Shown in pieces: positions 18,141 to 26,708 of a stretch of DNA of 64,000 nucleotides; the stretch's first letter is position 1; every line of letters starts with the position of its first letter. This stretch comes from Gaiella sp. Its GTDB lineage: Bacteria; Actinomycetota; Thermoleophilia; Gaiellales; Gaiellaceae. The stretch covers positions 3,032,622-3,096,621 of the forward strand of contig JAOSJZ010000001.1 in assembly GCA_027493885.1 (NCBI GenBank), read 5' to 3'. The notes beneath the pieces were generated by a model, which searched no databases, was not told the DNA's origin, and saw only the letters and a program-made list of their open reading frames with translations. Both the position numbers and the translations under genes were made by a program.

Positions 18141-18890
18141 CTATCGAGCGGCCGCCGTCACGGGCAGGGCGTAGACCCGCCCCGCTCGTTCGAGCATCCG
18201 AACCGGTCGCGCCCACACGATGTAGCGGTGCGTCGCAAAGAAGCGCGGGTGGCACGCCTGTAGCGCGACTACCTCGCGGCCGTGCGACCGGAGAACCGAT
18301 AGATCGTCAGCCGCGACGATCCGGTGCCCGGTGACCCGGTACGCGAACGTCGCGTACGGCATCTCGAGGGTGACCCGGTCGCCGGGACGAAGTCGGTCGA
18401 TGTGCGAGAACGGCGCGAGGTACGTCGTCCGGTGGCCGGCGATGTAGACCAGCTCGCCCTGGCCGGGCATGAACGTACGCGGATCCCGTCCCGGGCCCTT
18501 CTTGAGCGTCCCGGAGTCCGTCCCGTTGACGAAGATCATGTCGAGCCCGAGTCGCGGGACGACGATCCTGCCGATGGCGCCGCCCTCCTGCGCGTTCGCC
18601 CGGTAGCGACGGGCCGACTCCCGCACGACGGCCGCGACCTCCGACGGGTCGGCCTGGAGCGCCGCCGCGGGCGGGCGCGGCGCCTCCCGCTCCACGACGG
18701 CCCGGTACTGGTCCTCGAGCCGGCTCTGTTGCCAACGAGTGTAGACAGCCGTGAGCGGATCGTTCCACTGCCAGGTGACGAGCGCCCAGACGAGCCCGCA
18801 AACGCCGGCGACGATGAGCAGCGTGCCGAGGCGGCGGAGCCACCGTCCACGGCTCAGTGCGACACTCGTGGTGCGTGCGGCCGTCTCCAC
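18141..18890 (-). CDS. Sortase (class E-like)
   Basis: 249 residues with one N-terminal membrane anchor (GTLLIVAGVCGLVWALVTW). Catalytic histidine is in YIAGHRTTYLAPF, the nucleophile cysteine in VALQACHPRF, and the arginine in RYIVWARPV. It cleaves a sorting signal and anchors proteins to the cell wall. The GTG start follows TACGCT by 6 nt (18897-18902). No obvious LPxTG/LAxTG substrate is encoded nearby. Confidence 0.88.
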   Translation of the reverse strand: METAARTTSVALSRGRWLRRLGTLLIVAGVCGLVWALVTWQWNDPLTAVYTRWQQSRLEDQYRAVVEREAPRPPAAALQADPSEVAAVVRESARRYRANAQEGGAIGRIVVPRLGLDMIFVNGTDSGTLKKGPGRDPRTFMPGQGELVYIAGHRTTYLAPFSHIDRLRPGDRVTLEMPYATFAYRVTGHRIVAADDLSVLRSHGREVVALQACHPRFFATHRYIVWARPVRMLERAGRVYALPVTAAAR

Positions 18891-18935
18891 CCGCTCAGCG
18901 TACTCGTGAGGCTAGGATCGGCTAGGAAAGCGTCG

Positions 18936-19616
18936 TCACGCCGCCGGGGAGGCCGTTCGCAGAGAGGCTGAACCGAGCGCGCCGAGCGACTCGAGGACGA
19001 CGTCGGCGAGTGCGAGCACGTCGCCGGCGGGGGGATAGTGCCGGTTCGGGTAGGCGAGCACGCGCATGCCGGCCGCGTGGGCGGCGCGGATGCCGCTCGC
19101 CGAGTCTTCGATCGCCGCACAACGCCGGGGCGGCACGCCGAGGCGCCGCGCCGTCTCGAGGTAGACGTCCGGGGACGGCTTGCCGCGCGCGACCTCCTCC
19201 GACGACACCGTGACGTCGAACAGCCTCGACAGCCTGAGCCGGCGTAGGACGCCGTCGATCAGCTCGCGGTTCGAGGACGAGGCGACGGCGAGGCGGAATC
19301 CCGCGGACCCGAGTCGCCGCACCGCTTCGACCGCGCCGGGGACGACGGGGAGGTCTGCGTCGTAGCGCGCGAGCATCCGGCGGACGACCTCCGCGTTGAT
19401 CGTCTCCGGCGGCTCGCGGAGGCCGACGACCTCGTGGAGGTAACGCGACCACTCGAGCGAGCTCATGCCCATCATCGCCTCCTGCGCCTCGGGCGTGTAC
19501 CTCCCTCCCCACTCGCGGGTCAGCGCCTCGCGCACCTCGTCCCAGAGGTGCTCCGTGTCGACGAGGACGCCGTCCATGTCGAACACGACTGCTTCGATCG
19601 GCTCGGATGCGGGCAC
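18936..19616 (-). CDS. HAD-superfamily hydrolase, beta-phosphoglucomutase-like
   Basis: 226 residues. Motif I is VVFDMDGVLVDTEHLW, motif II LAVASSSNRELI, motif III/IV GKPSPDVYLETA and AIEDSASGIRAAHAAGM. A helical cap (subclass I) lies between motifs I and II. It is a phosphatase or phosphomutase acting on a small sugar phosphate. The GTG start has TAGGAT 6 nt upstream (19623-19628). Confidence 0.88.
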   Translation of the reverse strand: MPASEPIEAVVFDMDGVLVDTEHLWDEVREALTREWGGRYTPEAQEAMMGMSSLEWSRYLHEVVGLREPPETINAEVVRRMLARYDADLPVVPGAVEAVRRLGSAGFRLAVASSSNRELIDGVLRRLRLSRLFDVTVSSEEVARGKPSPDVYLETARRLGVPPRRCAAIEDSASGIRAAHAAGMRVLAYPNRHYPPAGDVLALADVVLESLGALGSASLRTASPAA

Positions 19617-19639
19617 CGCCCGATCCTAAGACAGGGCCG

Positions 19640-20587
19640 TCAGACCGGCTTGCAGAGACGGTCCGAGCCGTAGAGGCTCCGCTGCGCCTCGACGAGCTGC
19701 TGGTCCCGGGCCTGGTCGTACGGCCCCGGGCCCGGGGCCTCCCACATGACGTCGGGCAGCACGCCCGGGCCGACGACCGTCGCCCGGTAGCGCTCGCCCT
19801 TCCCCTCCGGCCGGCGCCCGACCGCCGGGTAGCCGGGGTAGGGGTCGTGCGGGTAGAAGCCGTAACAGAAGACGCCCGTGCCGGTGTGCGAGAGGAAGCT
19901 GTTCTCGCGCTTCCAGCCCGGGCCGTACGCCGAGTTGTAGGTGTCGAGGTAGATGTTCCGGCCGAAGCCGTCCGCGGGCGCGCCCTTCGACGAGGCCGCG
20001 AAGCCGTAGACGGGCTGCCCGAGCCAGGTGAGGCGGCCGAACAGGTGGTCGAAGCGCTTGCTGTAGGCCCAGTTCGTCCAGATCTCGAGCTTGGGGGCCT
20101 CGCCGGTCCAGTGGCTCAGGCGCAGCTCCCACGACGCCTGGACGGGCTGCCACGGATCGAGGCCGAGGTTCGGAAGACCGCGCTGCCACGCCTGTAGCGC
20201 CCAGTGGCTGCCGTCCGGCGCCGTACAGCCCGTCACGAACCACGCGAGTGGCGGTCCGGCGTACTTCCGGCAGGTGTTCACGAAGCCCACGGAGAGCGTC
20301 TTGCGGTACGTGCCCCAGCCGCCCGAGTAGTCGACGCGGAAGGCAACCTGCGGCTGGCCGGGCGTCGGATGCCGGGCGTTGATCGCACCCCAAGCGAGCA
20401 CCGACCAGCGCTTGCCCTTCGCCCGGTAGCCGACGAGCGCCTGCCCCCGCGCGTTCACCTGGAGCGTGACGTCGCGCGCGTCACGCGCGATCAGCTCGGA
20501 GGCCTGGGCTCCCGCCGGCAGCGCGAGCGCCACGAGCACGCCGGCAGTGAGCGCGAAGCGCCGCATCGACTGCGAGATCGGCGCCAC
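19640..20587 (-). CDS. Secreted hypothetical protein
   Basis: About 315 residues. A signal peptide (SMRRFALTAGVLVALALPAGAQA) leads to an aromatic-rich, probably all-beta domain: FRVDYSGGWGTYRK, SHWALQAWQRGLPN, LEIWTNWAYSKRFDHLFGRL and GVFCYGFYPHDPYPGYP. I do not recognise a named family. The GTG at 20587 is 7 nt after TATGCT (20595-20600); an ATG at 20599 overlaps that box and an ATG at 20566 would also keep a signal peptide. Confidence 0.75.
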   Translation of the reverse strand: MAPISQSMRRFALTAGVLVALALPAGAQASELIARDARDVTLQVNARGQALVGYRAKGKRWSVLAWGAINARHPTPGQPQVAFRVDYSGGWGTYRKTLSVGFVNTCRKYAGPPLAWFVTGCTAPDGSHWALQAWQRGLPNLGLDPWQPVQASWELRLSHWTGEAPKLEIWTNWAYSKRFDHLFGRLTWLGQPVYGFAASSKGAPADGFGRNIYLDTYNSAYGPGWKRENSFLSHTGTGVFCYGFYPHDPYPGYPAVGRRPEGKGERYRATVVGPGVLPDVMWEAPGPGPYDQARDQQLVEAQRSLYGSDRLCKPV

Positions 20588-20725
20588 GAGCGGGAGCATA
20601 GAGCCCCGAAAGGAGGGATTCCCGCCTTCCCGCCGGTACGGGTACAGATTGCGGAGGCCCGGTCCGGAAGTTCACCGATGCGCCGCCGGGACGGCGACGG
20701 GAGACTCGGGACAGGAGGTGGTCGC

Positions 20726-21574
20726 ATGCCGCCCACACGACCGGCTCCGGCCGGCGCCCGCCCCAGGTGGGGTCTTCATGCACCGACAGGACTTGCGCGG
20801 GAGGCGCTCCTCGTCGCCTTCGCCATCCTCCTCTATTTCGGGATCCGGAACGCGACTGTCGGGAACGCGGACGTCGCCTTTGCGAACGCCGACCGGCTCG
20901 TCACGCTCGAGCGGCACCTCGGCATCGCGTGGGAGGACTCGCTCCAGTCGGCGATCGTGTCCCACGACGCGCTCGTGACCGCCGCGAACTGGGTGTACAT
21001 CTGGGGCCACTGGCCCGTCATCCTGAGCGTCGCGACGCTGCTCTACCTCTACCGGCCCAGGCAGTACTACCTGCTGCGGAACGCCTTTTTCGTGTCGGGG
21101 TTCATCGGGTTCGCGTTCTTCTGGCTGTTCCCCGTCGCCCCGCCGCGGTTGCTCGACGCGGGGCTCGTCGACACGGTCACCGAGCACTCGAACGCCTACC
21201 GCGCGCTCCAGCCTCCGGGGCTGACGAACCAGTATGCGGCCTTTCCCAGCCTCCATGCCGGCTGGAACGTCCTCGTCGGGATCGTGCTCGTCGTCGCCGT
21301 GACGAGCCTCGCCCTCAGGCTCGTTGCGGTCGCCCTGCCCGTTGCGATGTCCCTCGCAGTCGTCGCGACCGCCAACCACTTCGTCATCGACGTCGCCGCG
21401 GGCCTCGTCGTCGTGCTGATCGGCCTCGTCGTCGCGATTTTCGTCCAGCGGCGAGAAACTGCGTCTACACTGGGCGCAGATGGGGCCTCAGGGGATCGAG
21501 GGGACCCGGGCCGGGGTCTCGCCGCCGTTCGTCGTCGCGCATCGGGCCGGGAACCGCCTCGACAGGCTGCGTGA
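20726..21574 (+). CDS. PAP2-superfamily membrane phosphatase/phosphotransferase (AUR1-like)
   Basis: 282 residues, about six membrane segments. The C-terminal PAP2 signature is present as AAFPSLHAGWNVL and ATANHFVIDVAAGL; VAPPRLLD precedes it. This variant resembles inositol-phosphoceramide-synthase-like or phosphatidylinositol-related PAP2 proteins of actinomycetes. AGGAGGT at 20713-20719 fixes the ATG at 20726. The last ~30 codons overlap the start of the next gene in a different frame and look non-conserved. Confidence 0.82.
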   Translation: MPPTRPAPAGARPRWGLHAPTGLAREALLVAFAILLYFGIRNATVGNADVAFANADRLVTLERHLGIAWEDSLQSAIVSHDALVTAANWVYIWGHWPVILSVATLLYLYRPRQYYLLRNAFFVSGFIGFAFFWLFPVAPPRLLDAGLVDTVTEHSNAYRALQPPGLTNQYAAFPSLHAGWNVLVGIVLVVAVTSLALRLVAVALPVAMSLAVVATANHFVIDVAAGLVVVLIGLVVAIFVQRRETASTLGADGASGDRGDPGRGLAAVRRRASGREPPRQAA

Positions 21575-22163
21575 CGCGGAGGGCCAGGCTGTCGCGCTCG
21601 TCGAGGCCGACGTACGCCTGTTCCACGGACGGCCGGAGATCCGTCATCTGAAGTCGGTGGGCCCGCTGCCCCTCTACTGGGATCGCTGGGCACTCGCGTC
21701 GCCGTTCCGTCGCCATCCCGTCCTCTCCGACCTCCTGCGCGCGACGAGCCCCTCCACCGAGCTGATGCTCGACCTGAAGGGCTCGCGGGCTCGACTGGCC
21801 GAGCTCGTGCGGGCCGAGCTCGAGCGCCACGTTCCGCGCAGGCGCTTCACGGTCTGCGCACGCTCGTGGCGCCTGCTCGACGTCTTCGAAGGCCTTCCCG
21901 TCCGCCGCCTGGCTTCCGCAGGGAGCCGGCGGCAGGTGCGCTCGCTCCTCTCGCACTTTGCAGAGCGGCGGATCGACGGTGTGTCCGTCCACGAGCGCCT
22001 GCTCGACGCCCGGGTGGTCGCCGAGCTCCGCTCCGTCGCCGACCTGGTGCTCACCTGGCCCGTCAATGCGCCCGCACGGGCGCGTGAGCTCGTCGGCATC
22101 GGCGTCGACGGGTTGATCTCGGACCGCGCTGCTCTCATCGCCCCGGTGGCTCGAACCGCGTGA
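21480..22163 (+). CDS. Glycerophosphodiester phosphodiesterase-like protein
   Basis: 227 residues of TIM-barrel GDPD type: VVAHRAGNRLD (first catalytic His), VALVEADVRLF (metal acids), LMLDLKGS and a C-terminal DLVLTWPVN, GVDGLISDR. The usual HRG is HRA and the spacing is compact, so activity is uncertain. A TACACT box (21466-21471) lies 8 nt before the ATG inside the PAP2 gene end, suggesting its own leaderless promoter. The neighbours suggest a role in lipid or polyol-phosphate turnover. Confidence 0.75.
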   Translation: MGPQGIEGTRAGVSPPFVVAHRAGNRLDRLRDAEGQAVALVEADVRLFHGRPEIRHLKSVGPLPLYWDRWALASPFRRHPVLSDLLRATSPSTELMLDLKGSRARLAELVRAELERHVPRRRFTVCARSWRLLDVFEGLPVRRLASAGSRRQVRSLLSHFAERRIDGVSVHERLLDARVVAELRSVADLVLTWPVNAPARARELVGIGVDGLISDRAALIAPVARTA

Positions 22164-23089
22164 ACCTCCTCGCATCGATCGTCGATGCCGTCGCCGCGGC
22201 GTCGGACCGGTTCGGCAGCCTCGACGGGCGCTACCTGTTGCCCGCCCTCACGCTCCAGCTGCTGACGCTCGTGTTCCGAGCGCTCGCCTGGCGCGGGGTC
22301 ATCGTCGCCGCGTACCCGGGACGCCGGATTCCCGTGGTCTCGATCGGTGCTGCGTACGCGGCCGGCGTCGCGATGAACGCGTTCACGCCGGCACGGGGCG
22401 GCGAGCTCGCGAAGGTCCTGATCGCCCGCACCCGCATCCCCGCCTCGACGGTGCCGACGCTCGCAGCCTCGCTGACCGTCGTCCTCGCGGCCGACGCGCT
22501 GATCGGCGGCGCGCTCGTGTGCACGCTCTGGGGCATGGGCGTGCTCCCGGCGCTGCCTCCGCCGCCGGGCCTCGTCGCCGTCGAGGTCGCGGTCGGGGCC
22601 GTCTTCGCGGTCGGCGTGGGAATCGCGATCGCGTACCGCCTGCGCCCGGATGCGGTGCGCCGGCTCGCCGGTCGGGCGGCACAGGGCATCCAGATCGTCC
22701 GTCAGCCCGGCCGGTACCTCTGCACCGTCCTTCCGTTCCAGGTCGCCGCCTGGGGCTGCCGCATCGGCGTGGTCTTCCTCGTCCTCGCGGCCTTCGGGAT
22801 CCCGGCGAGCCTCGCCACGGCCGCGCTCGTCGTCGTCCTGAACGGCGCCTCTACCCTCGTGCCCGTTCCCGGCGGCGCGGGCACCCAGCAGGTGCTCGCG
22901 ACGTTTGCGCTTCAGGGGGCGGTGTCGGCGGCGACCGCCGTCTCGTTCTCGCTCGGGATGCAGGTCGGTGTGACCGCGGTCAACACCACCGTCGGGCTCG
23001 TCGCTCTGATGCTCCTGTTCCGGACGATGCGTCCGGTTGGCGCCGTCCGGTCGGCGCGCGCCCTCGTGGCGCGCCGCGAGCTCTCCTAG
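22160..23089 (+). CDS. LPG-synthase-TM/YbhN-like integral membrane protein
   Basis: 309 residues with about eight membrane segments. The UPF0104/LPG_synthase_TM signature is visible in AAYAAGVAMNAFTPARGGELAKV and in the C-terminal LNGASTLVPVPGGAGTQQ. Family members include the transmembrane part of lysylphosphatidylglycerol synthase and flippase-like proteins; the role here is likely in envelope lipid handling. It overlaps the GDPD-like gene by GTGA and the FAH-like gene tail-to-tail by 4 bp. Confidence 0.82.
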   Translation: MNLLASIVDAVAAASDRFGSLDGRYLLPALTLQLLTLVFRALAWRGVIVAAYPGRRIPVVSIGAAYAAGVAMNAFTPARGGELAKVLIARTRIPASTVPTLAASLTVVLAADALIGGALVCTLWGMGVLPALPPPPGLVAVEVAVGAVFAVGVGIAIAYRLRPDAVRRLAGRAAQGIQIVRQPGRYLCTVLPFQVAAWGCRIGVVFLVLAAFGIPASLATAALVVVLNGASTLVPVPGGAGTQQVLATFALQGAVSAATAVSFSLGMQVGVTAVNTTVGLVALMLLFRTMRPVGAVRSARALVARRELS

Positions 23090-23763
23090 GCTGTCAGCGA
23101 GAACCGGAGCGTCCCGAGCCGCTCGACGTCGACGGAGATCGAGCTCGCCGGAGGCACTTCGACGACGACCGTGGCCGGCGCGACGAGCAGATCGCCGACG
23201 CGGAGCCGGGTGTGCTCACCCGCATAGCGGCGCAGGGCGTCCCAGTCGAACGCCTCCACCTTTGCCGCGGCAGCGACGCCGTCGCCCGTCACCTCCAGCG
23301 TCTGCGCTTTCGGCACGTCGTCCGTCGTCGTGAACCAGGGGCCGAGCACGATCGCGAAGTCACGGTCCTTCGGCGGCGCGAGGGCGGGTGCGCGGAGCCG
23401 GGCGACGGGCGACACGGCGACGACCGCCTCGAGGCCGACGAGCCCGGCGAGGCCGGCGTCCACCACGATCGGCGACGCGGCCGGATGGGCCACGCTGGCT
23501 CCCGGGCCGACCACCGCAGCGGGGTTGGCGAACTCGAACGAGCCGCCGGCGTCGAAGACCCGGACGGACGGCGGCGAGGGGAGGGGCGACAGCAGCTCGA
23601 CGTCTGCGAGCGGGTAGCGCGCGTGGTCGCGGGCCGACCCGCCCCCGGTGAAGAGGTGCTGCAGCGTCTGCGCCGCGAGATGGACGACCTCGTCGCCCTC
23701 GAGCCGCCCGACCCAGCCTCGCTCCATCGGCGTCGATCGCGGGTGGAACATGCAGAGCCTCAT
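23086..23763 (-). CDS. Fumarylacetoacetate hydrolase-family protein
   Basis: 225 residues, short for FAH enzymes. It contains VRVFDAGGSFEFANPAAVV, KDRDFAIVLGPWFTTTDD and TLRVGDLLVAPATVVVEV-like segments that match the order of the FAH C-terminal barrel. The usual E-x-E metal triad is not obvious, so it may be a non-catalytic or divergent member. The ATG start follows TAGGCT by 7 nt (23771-23776). Confidence 0.6.
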   Translation of the reverse strand: MRLCMFHPRSTPMERGWVGRLEGDEVVHLAAQTLQHLFTGGGSARDHARYPLADVELLSPLPSPPSVRVFDAGGSFEFANPAAVVGPGASVAHPAASPIVVDAGLAGLVGLEAVVAVSPVARLRAPALAPPKDRDFAIVLGPWFTTTDDVPKAQTLEVTGDGVAAAAKVEAFDWDALRRYAGEHTRLRVGDLLVAPATVVVEVPPASSISVDVERLGTLRFSLTA

Positions 23764-23834
23764 CGCGAGCAGCCTACGGGGCGGAGGTGCGCGACGAGCG
23801 GCCAGGGATCGGTCGCGCCCGACCGTCCCCCGGG

Positions 23835-24470
23835 CTAGCCCGACAGCTCGAACGCGGTCCGGCCCCCCGACGAGACGAGCTCCTCGAGCGCCACCCGGCC
23901 GTCGCCGAGGAGCGGGTCGCCGTGCGCGAGCAGGAGGTGGTCGAAGTCGAGCTCCTCGAGAAGGCGGGCGTACGCGGCGAGCAGTGTCCGCTTCGTTCCG
24001 GGCGGGTCGTCCATCAGCACGTCGGGGACCCAGCCGATCGCCCCGGCGTCGATGCGGACGACGCCGTCGGCGAGCGCAATGGCCCGCTTCTCCGGGATGA
24101 AGAGGGCCGACTCGTCGGGGCAGAGGCCGCCTACCGCGCATGCGACCACGCCGCCCGGGAGGCGGTCGCCCGGGTCGAACCCGTCGACGGCCTCGCCGTG
24201 CGTGAACTCGTGCAGACCGGCGGCATTGCAGTGCACTGAGCAGCCGAACCGCTCGGCGAAGCGACCCGAGGCACGGTAGTGGTGGCGGTTCGAGAGCAGT
24301 ACCGCGGACGGCGACGTCGGACGCCCGGCGAACCACTCGAAGCCTTCCTCGGCGGGGACGAGCGGGTCGATCAGGACGCCGGCCTCGTCCAGCCAGTACG
24401 AGGACACCTCGATCCGGATCTTCGGGTGCGGCGTCGTCCAGTGGAAGACGCCGGGAAGGATCTCGCGCAC
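23835..24470 (-). CDS. Metallo-beta-lactamase-fold protein with degenerate metal motif
   Basis: 211 residues beginning REILPGVFHWTTPHP, a common MBL-fold opening, and ending FDHLLLAHGDPLLGDG. The canonical HxHxDH motif is replaced by LLSNRHHYRASGRF, so at most part of the binuclear site is kept. The function is unknown; similar MBL-like proteins act as hydrolases with altered metal sites or as non-enzymes. The GTG start lies 6 nt after TAGGGT (24477-24482). Confidence 0.65.
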   Translation of the reverse strand: MREILPGVFHWTTPHPKIRIEVSSYWLDEAGVLIDPLVPAEEGFEWFAGRPTSPSAVLLSNRHHYRASGRFAERFGCSVHCNAAGLHEFTHGEAVDGFDPGDRLPGGVVACAVGGLCPDESALFIPEKRAIALADGVVRIDAGAIGWVPDVLMDDPPGTKRTLLAAYARLLEELDFDHLLLAHGDPLLGDGRVALEELVSSGGRTAFELSG

Positions 24471-24583
24471 GCAGCCACCCTAATCGCAGCTCGAGGTGAG
24501 CGTTCGCCGAGGACGCGGTGGTCTTCGCCCGCCCGACGCCGCTCGTCACCTCGCCTGACAGCCGCAGCGCGTCCCGCGAGAGG

Positions 24584-24668
24584 CGGCGGGGGTGGGATTC
24601 GAACCCACGGAGCCTTGCGGCTCAACGGCTTTCAAGGCCGCCCCGTTCGACCGCTCCGGCACCCCGCC
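24584..24668 (-). tRNA. tRNA-Ser (anticodon UGA)
   Basis: The minus strand folds with acceptor GGCGGGG/CCCCGCC, a long variable arm (GCCGCAAGGCTC region) typical of class II tRNA, T-arm GTGGGTTCGAATCCCAC and anticodon loop CTTGAAA giving UGA. The 3' CCA is not encoded. Seryl-tRNA synthetase follows about 0.8 kb downstream on the same strand. Confidence 0.95.
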
Positions 24669-24692
24669 GCGAGCGGGTCAGTCTACGCGGGG

Positions 24693-25004
24693 CTACGCCG
24701 CGCGAGCGGCGCCGTCTGCCGCCTCGGTAACCGCGAGCGCCTCGCGATCGGCGTCCTGGATCGCGTGCAGCAACTTCGCCTTCGCGAGCGCCGTCGGGAG
24801 GTCGAACGCGACGAGGCGCCTTGCGAACCGCTCGGCCACCTCGCGCTCGAGCGCGATCCTGCCGCTACGCACCCGCATCGCGCGGCGCAGCGTGTCGCGG
24901 ACCTCGAGGCGCCCGGTGAAGCGGGGCGTCAGCTCGATCGCCTCGCGCATGGCGGTCAGCTCGGCGCGCGAGAGCACCACCCTGACCTCCCCTTCGTACC
25001 TCAC
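24693..25004 (-). CDS. Small hypothetical protein, paralog A
   Basis: 103 residues. Shares RAELTAMREAIELTP, GRLEVRDTLRRAMRV and AERFARRLVAFDLPTALAKAKLLHAI with the next gene upstream, so the two are tandem paralogs. Mostly helical, charged and soluble; no known domain recognised. The GTG start has TAGAGT 6 nt upstream (25011-25016), supporting expression. Confidence 0.7.
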   Translation of the reverse strand: MRYEGEVRVVLSRAELTAMREAIELTPRFTGRLEVRDTLRRAMRVRSGRIALEREVAERFARRLVAFDLPTALAKAKLLHAIQDADREALAVTEAADGAARAA

Positions 25005-25121
25005 TCCCCGACTCTACCCCTTCCGGGGGATGCCGCAACCCTCGGGCAAGGGAGCGTCGTCCCCCGGGACGGTCGCGCGACCCACGCGAGCGAGGCGGCG
25101 AAGGGACAGGCGTGCCGGGCG

Positions 25122-25457
25122 CTACGCCGCCGCGGCGGCAGTCCGCGTCGCCGCCACGAGGGGCTGCGGGCGGTGCACCTGGGCGATCCCGCGCTTGCGC
25201 GGGCCCCGTACCGCGTGCAGGAGCTTCCCGCGGGCCGTCGCGGTCGCGAGGTCGACCGGGACGAGCCGGTTGGAGAGCCGCTCGGCGATCTCCTGGTCGA
25301 GCTCGACCGCACCGATGCGATGCGCGCGTACGGCGACCCGGAAGAGGTCGCGCACCTCCTGGCGGCCCTCGAAGTTCGGGGTCACCTCGATCGCCTCTCG
25401 GAGCGCGAGAAGCTCAGCGCGCGTCCACTGGACGCGGACTGTTGCCGCAGGCCGCAT
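25122..25457 (-). CDS. Small hypothetical protein, paralog B
   Basis: 111 residues. RAELLALREAIEVTP, GRQEVRDLFRVAVRA and LDQEIAERLSNRLVPVDLA align with paralog A; the Ala-rich tail differs. A GATAAC box lies 6 nt before its ATG (25464-25469). The pair sits between tRNA-Ser and serS; no function can be assigned from sequence. Confidence 0.7.
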   Translation of the reverse strand: MRPAATVRVQWTRAELLALREAIEVTPNFEGRQEVRDLFRVAVRAHRIGAVELDQEIAERLSNRLVPVDLATATARGKLLHAVRGPRKRGIAQVHRPQPLVAATRTAAAAA

Positions 25458-25499
25458 GTCCCCGTTATCGGTGCCGTGGGCCGATGGTGCGTCCCCCGT

Positions 25500-26708
25500 C
25501 TAGGGGCTTCGCACGATCACTCGTTCGGGTGCCCCGTAGGGCAGCAGCGCAGCCGGCACGTCGCCCTGGAAGTTCTCGAGGATCGCGAGCGCCATCCGGT
25601 CGACCACTGCGGTCCCGTTCAGCATGTGCACGGGCTCCGGCCCGTGCTGCCCGCGGAAGCGGATCTGGAGGCGCCGCGCCTGGAAGTCCGTCGTGTTCGA
25701 GATCGAAGCGGTCTCGCGGTAGCGTCCCTGGCTCGGGAACCAGACCTCGACGTCGTACGTCTTCGCGGAGGCACTCGACATGTCGCCCGCCGGCAGGACG
25801 ACGACGCGGTACGGCAAGTCGAGGTCGTGCACGAGCTCCTCGGTGTTCTGCAGCAGGAGCTCGAGCTCGTCCCACGACTGCTCGGGTGGCGTGAGCGAGA
25901 ACTGCTCGACCTTGTTGAACTGGTGCACGCGGATCATCCCGCGCGTGTCGCGACCTGCAGCTCCCGCCTCGCGGCGGAAGCAGGTCGAGAACGCGACGTA
26001 GCGGAGGGGCAGCTCGTCGACCGGGAGGATCTCGCCGGCGTGGAGGCTCGCGACGGGGATCTCGGCGGTGCCGGCGAGGTAGAGGTCGTCCTCCGGCAGC
26101 TCGTACACGTTTGCCTCGTCGGAGGGGAACGCGCCGGTCCCGACCAGCGCGGCCTCGCGCACGAGCACCGGCGGGAGCACGGTGACGAAGCCCTTCGCCG
26201 AGAGCCGGTCGAGCGCGAGGCGGTACAGCGCGAGCGCGAGCCGGGCGGTGTCGCCGACCCAGTAGCCGAAGCGGGCGCCCGACATCCGGGCCGCGCGCTC
26301 CATCTCGAACCGGCCGAGCTCGAGGTGGTCGCGCGGCTCGGCCAGCTCCGGCGGCTCTCCGACGCGCCGGAGCTCACGGGCGTCGTCCTCACTGGCGCCG
26401 TCGGGGACCTCGTCGTGCGGAGGGTTCGGGACGCGCAACGCGAGCGCGTCCCGCTCGGCTTCCACCGTTGCGAGCGCGTCCTCTGCCGCCCTGAGCTCGC
26501 TCTTCACGGCCTGCAGCTCGTCGAGCTGCTCGGGCGTCGGTTTGCCCTTGAGCTTCGTCTTCGCGCGTAGCTCGTCGACGCGCGGCACGAGCGCGCGCCA
26601 GCGCACGTCGGCCTCGAGCAGCCGGTCGAAGGCGTCGGCGGCGCCCTTGCGCGCGAGGGCGGCACGGACGGGGCCGGGGTCGGCGCGCGCTGCCCTGAGG
26701 TCGATCAC
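25500..26708 (-). CDS. serS: Seryl-tRNA synthetase
   Basis: 402 residues. Charges tRNA-Ser in the cytoplasm. The N-terminal helical arm (VIDLRAARADPGPVRAALA through the coiled coil to ~95) binds the long variable arm. The class II core has motif 2 FSTCFRREAGAAGRDTRGM, QFNKVEQFS and motif 3 LNGTAVVDRMALAILENFQ (commonly NGS-G-AVGRTLVAILENYQ, so this one is slightly divergent). The GTG start overlaps the stop of the HAD gene by 4 bp. Confidence 0.95.
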   Translation of the reverse strand: MIDLRAARADPGPVRAALARKGAADAFDRLLEADVRWRALVPRVDELRAKTKLKGKPTPEQLDELQAVKSELRAAEDALATVEAERDALALRVPNPPHDEVPDGASEDDARELRRVGEPPELAEPRDHLELGRFEMERAARMSGARFGYWVGDTARLALALYRLALDRLSAKGFVTVLPPVLVREAALVGTGAFPSDEANVYELPEDDLYLAGTAEIPVASLHAGEILPVDELPLRYVAFSTCFRREAGAAGRDTRGMIRVHQFNKVEQFSLTPPEQSWDELELLLQNTEELVHDLDLPYRVVVLPAGDMSSASAKTYDVEVWFPSQGRYRETASISNTTDFQARRLQIRFRGQHGPEPVHMLNGTAVVDRMALAILENFQGDVPAALLPYGAPERVIVRSP

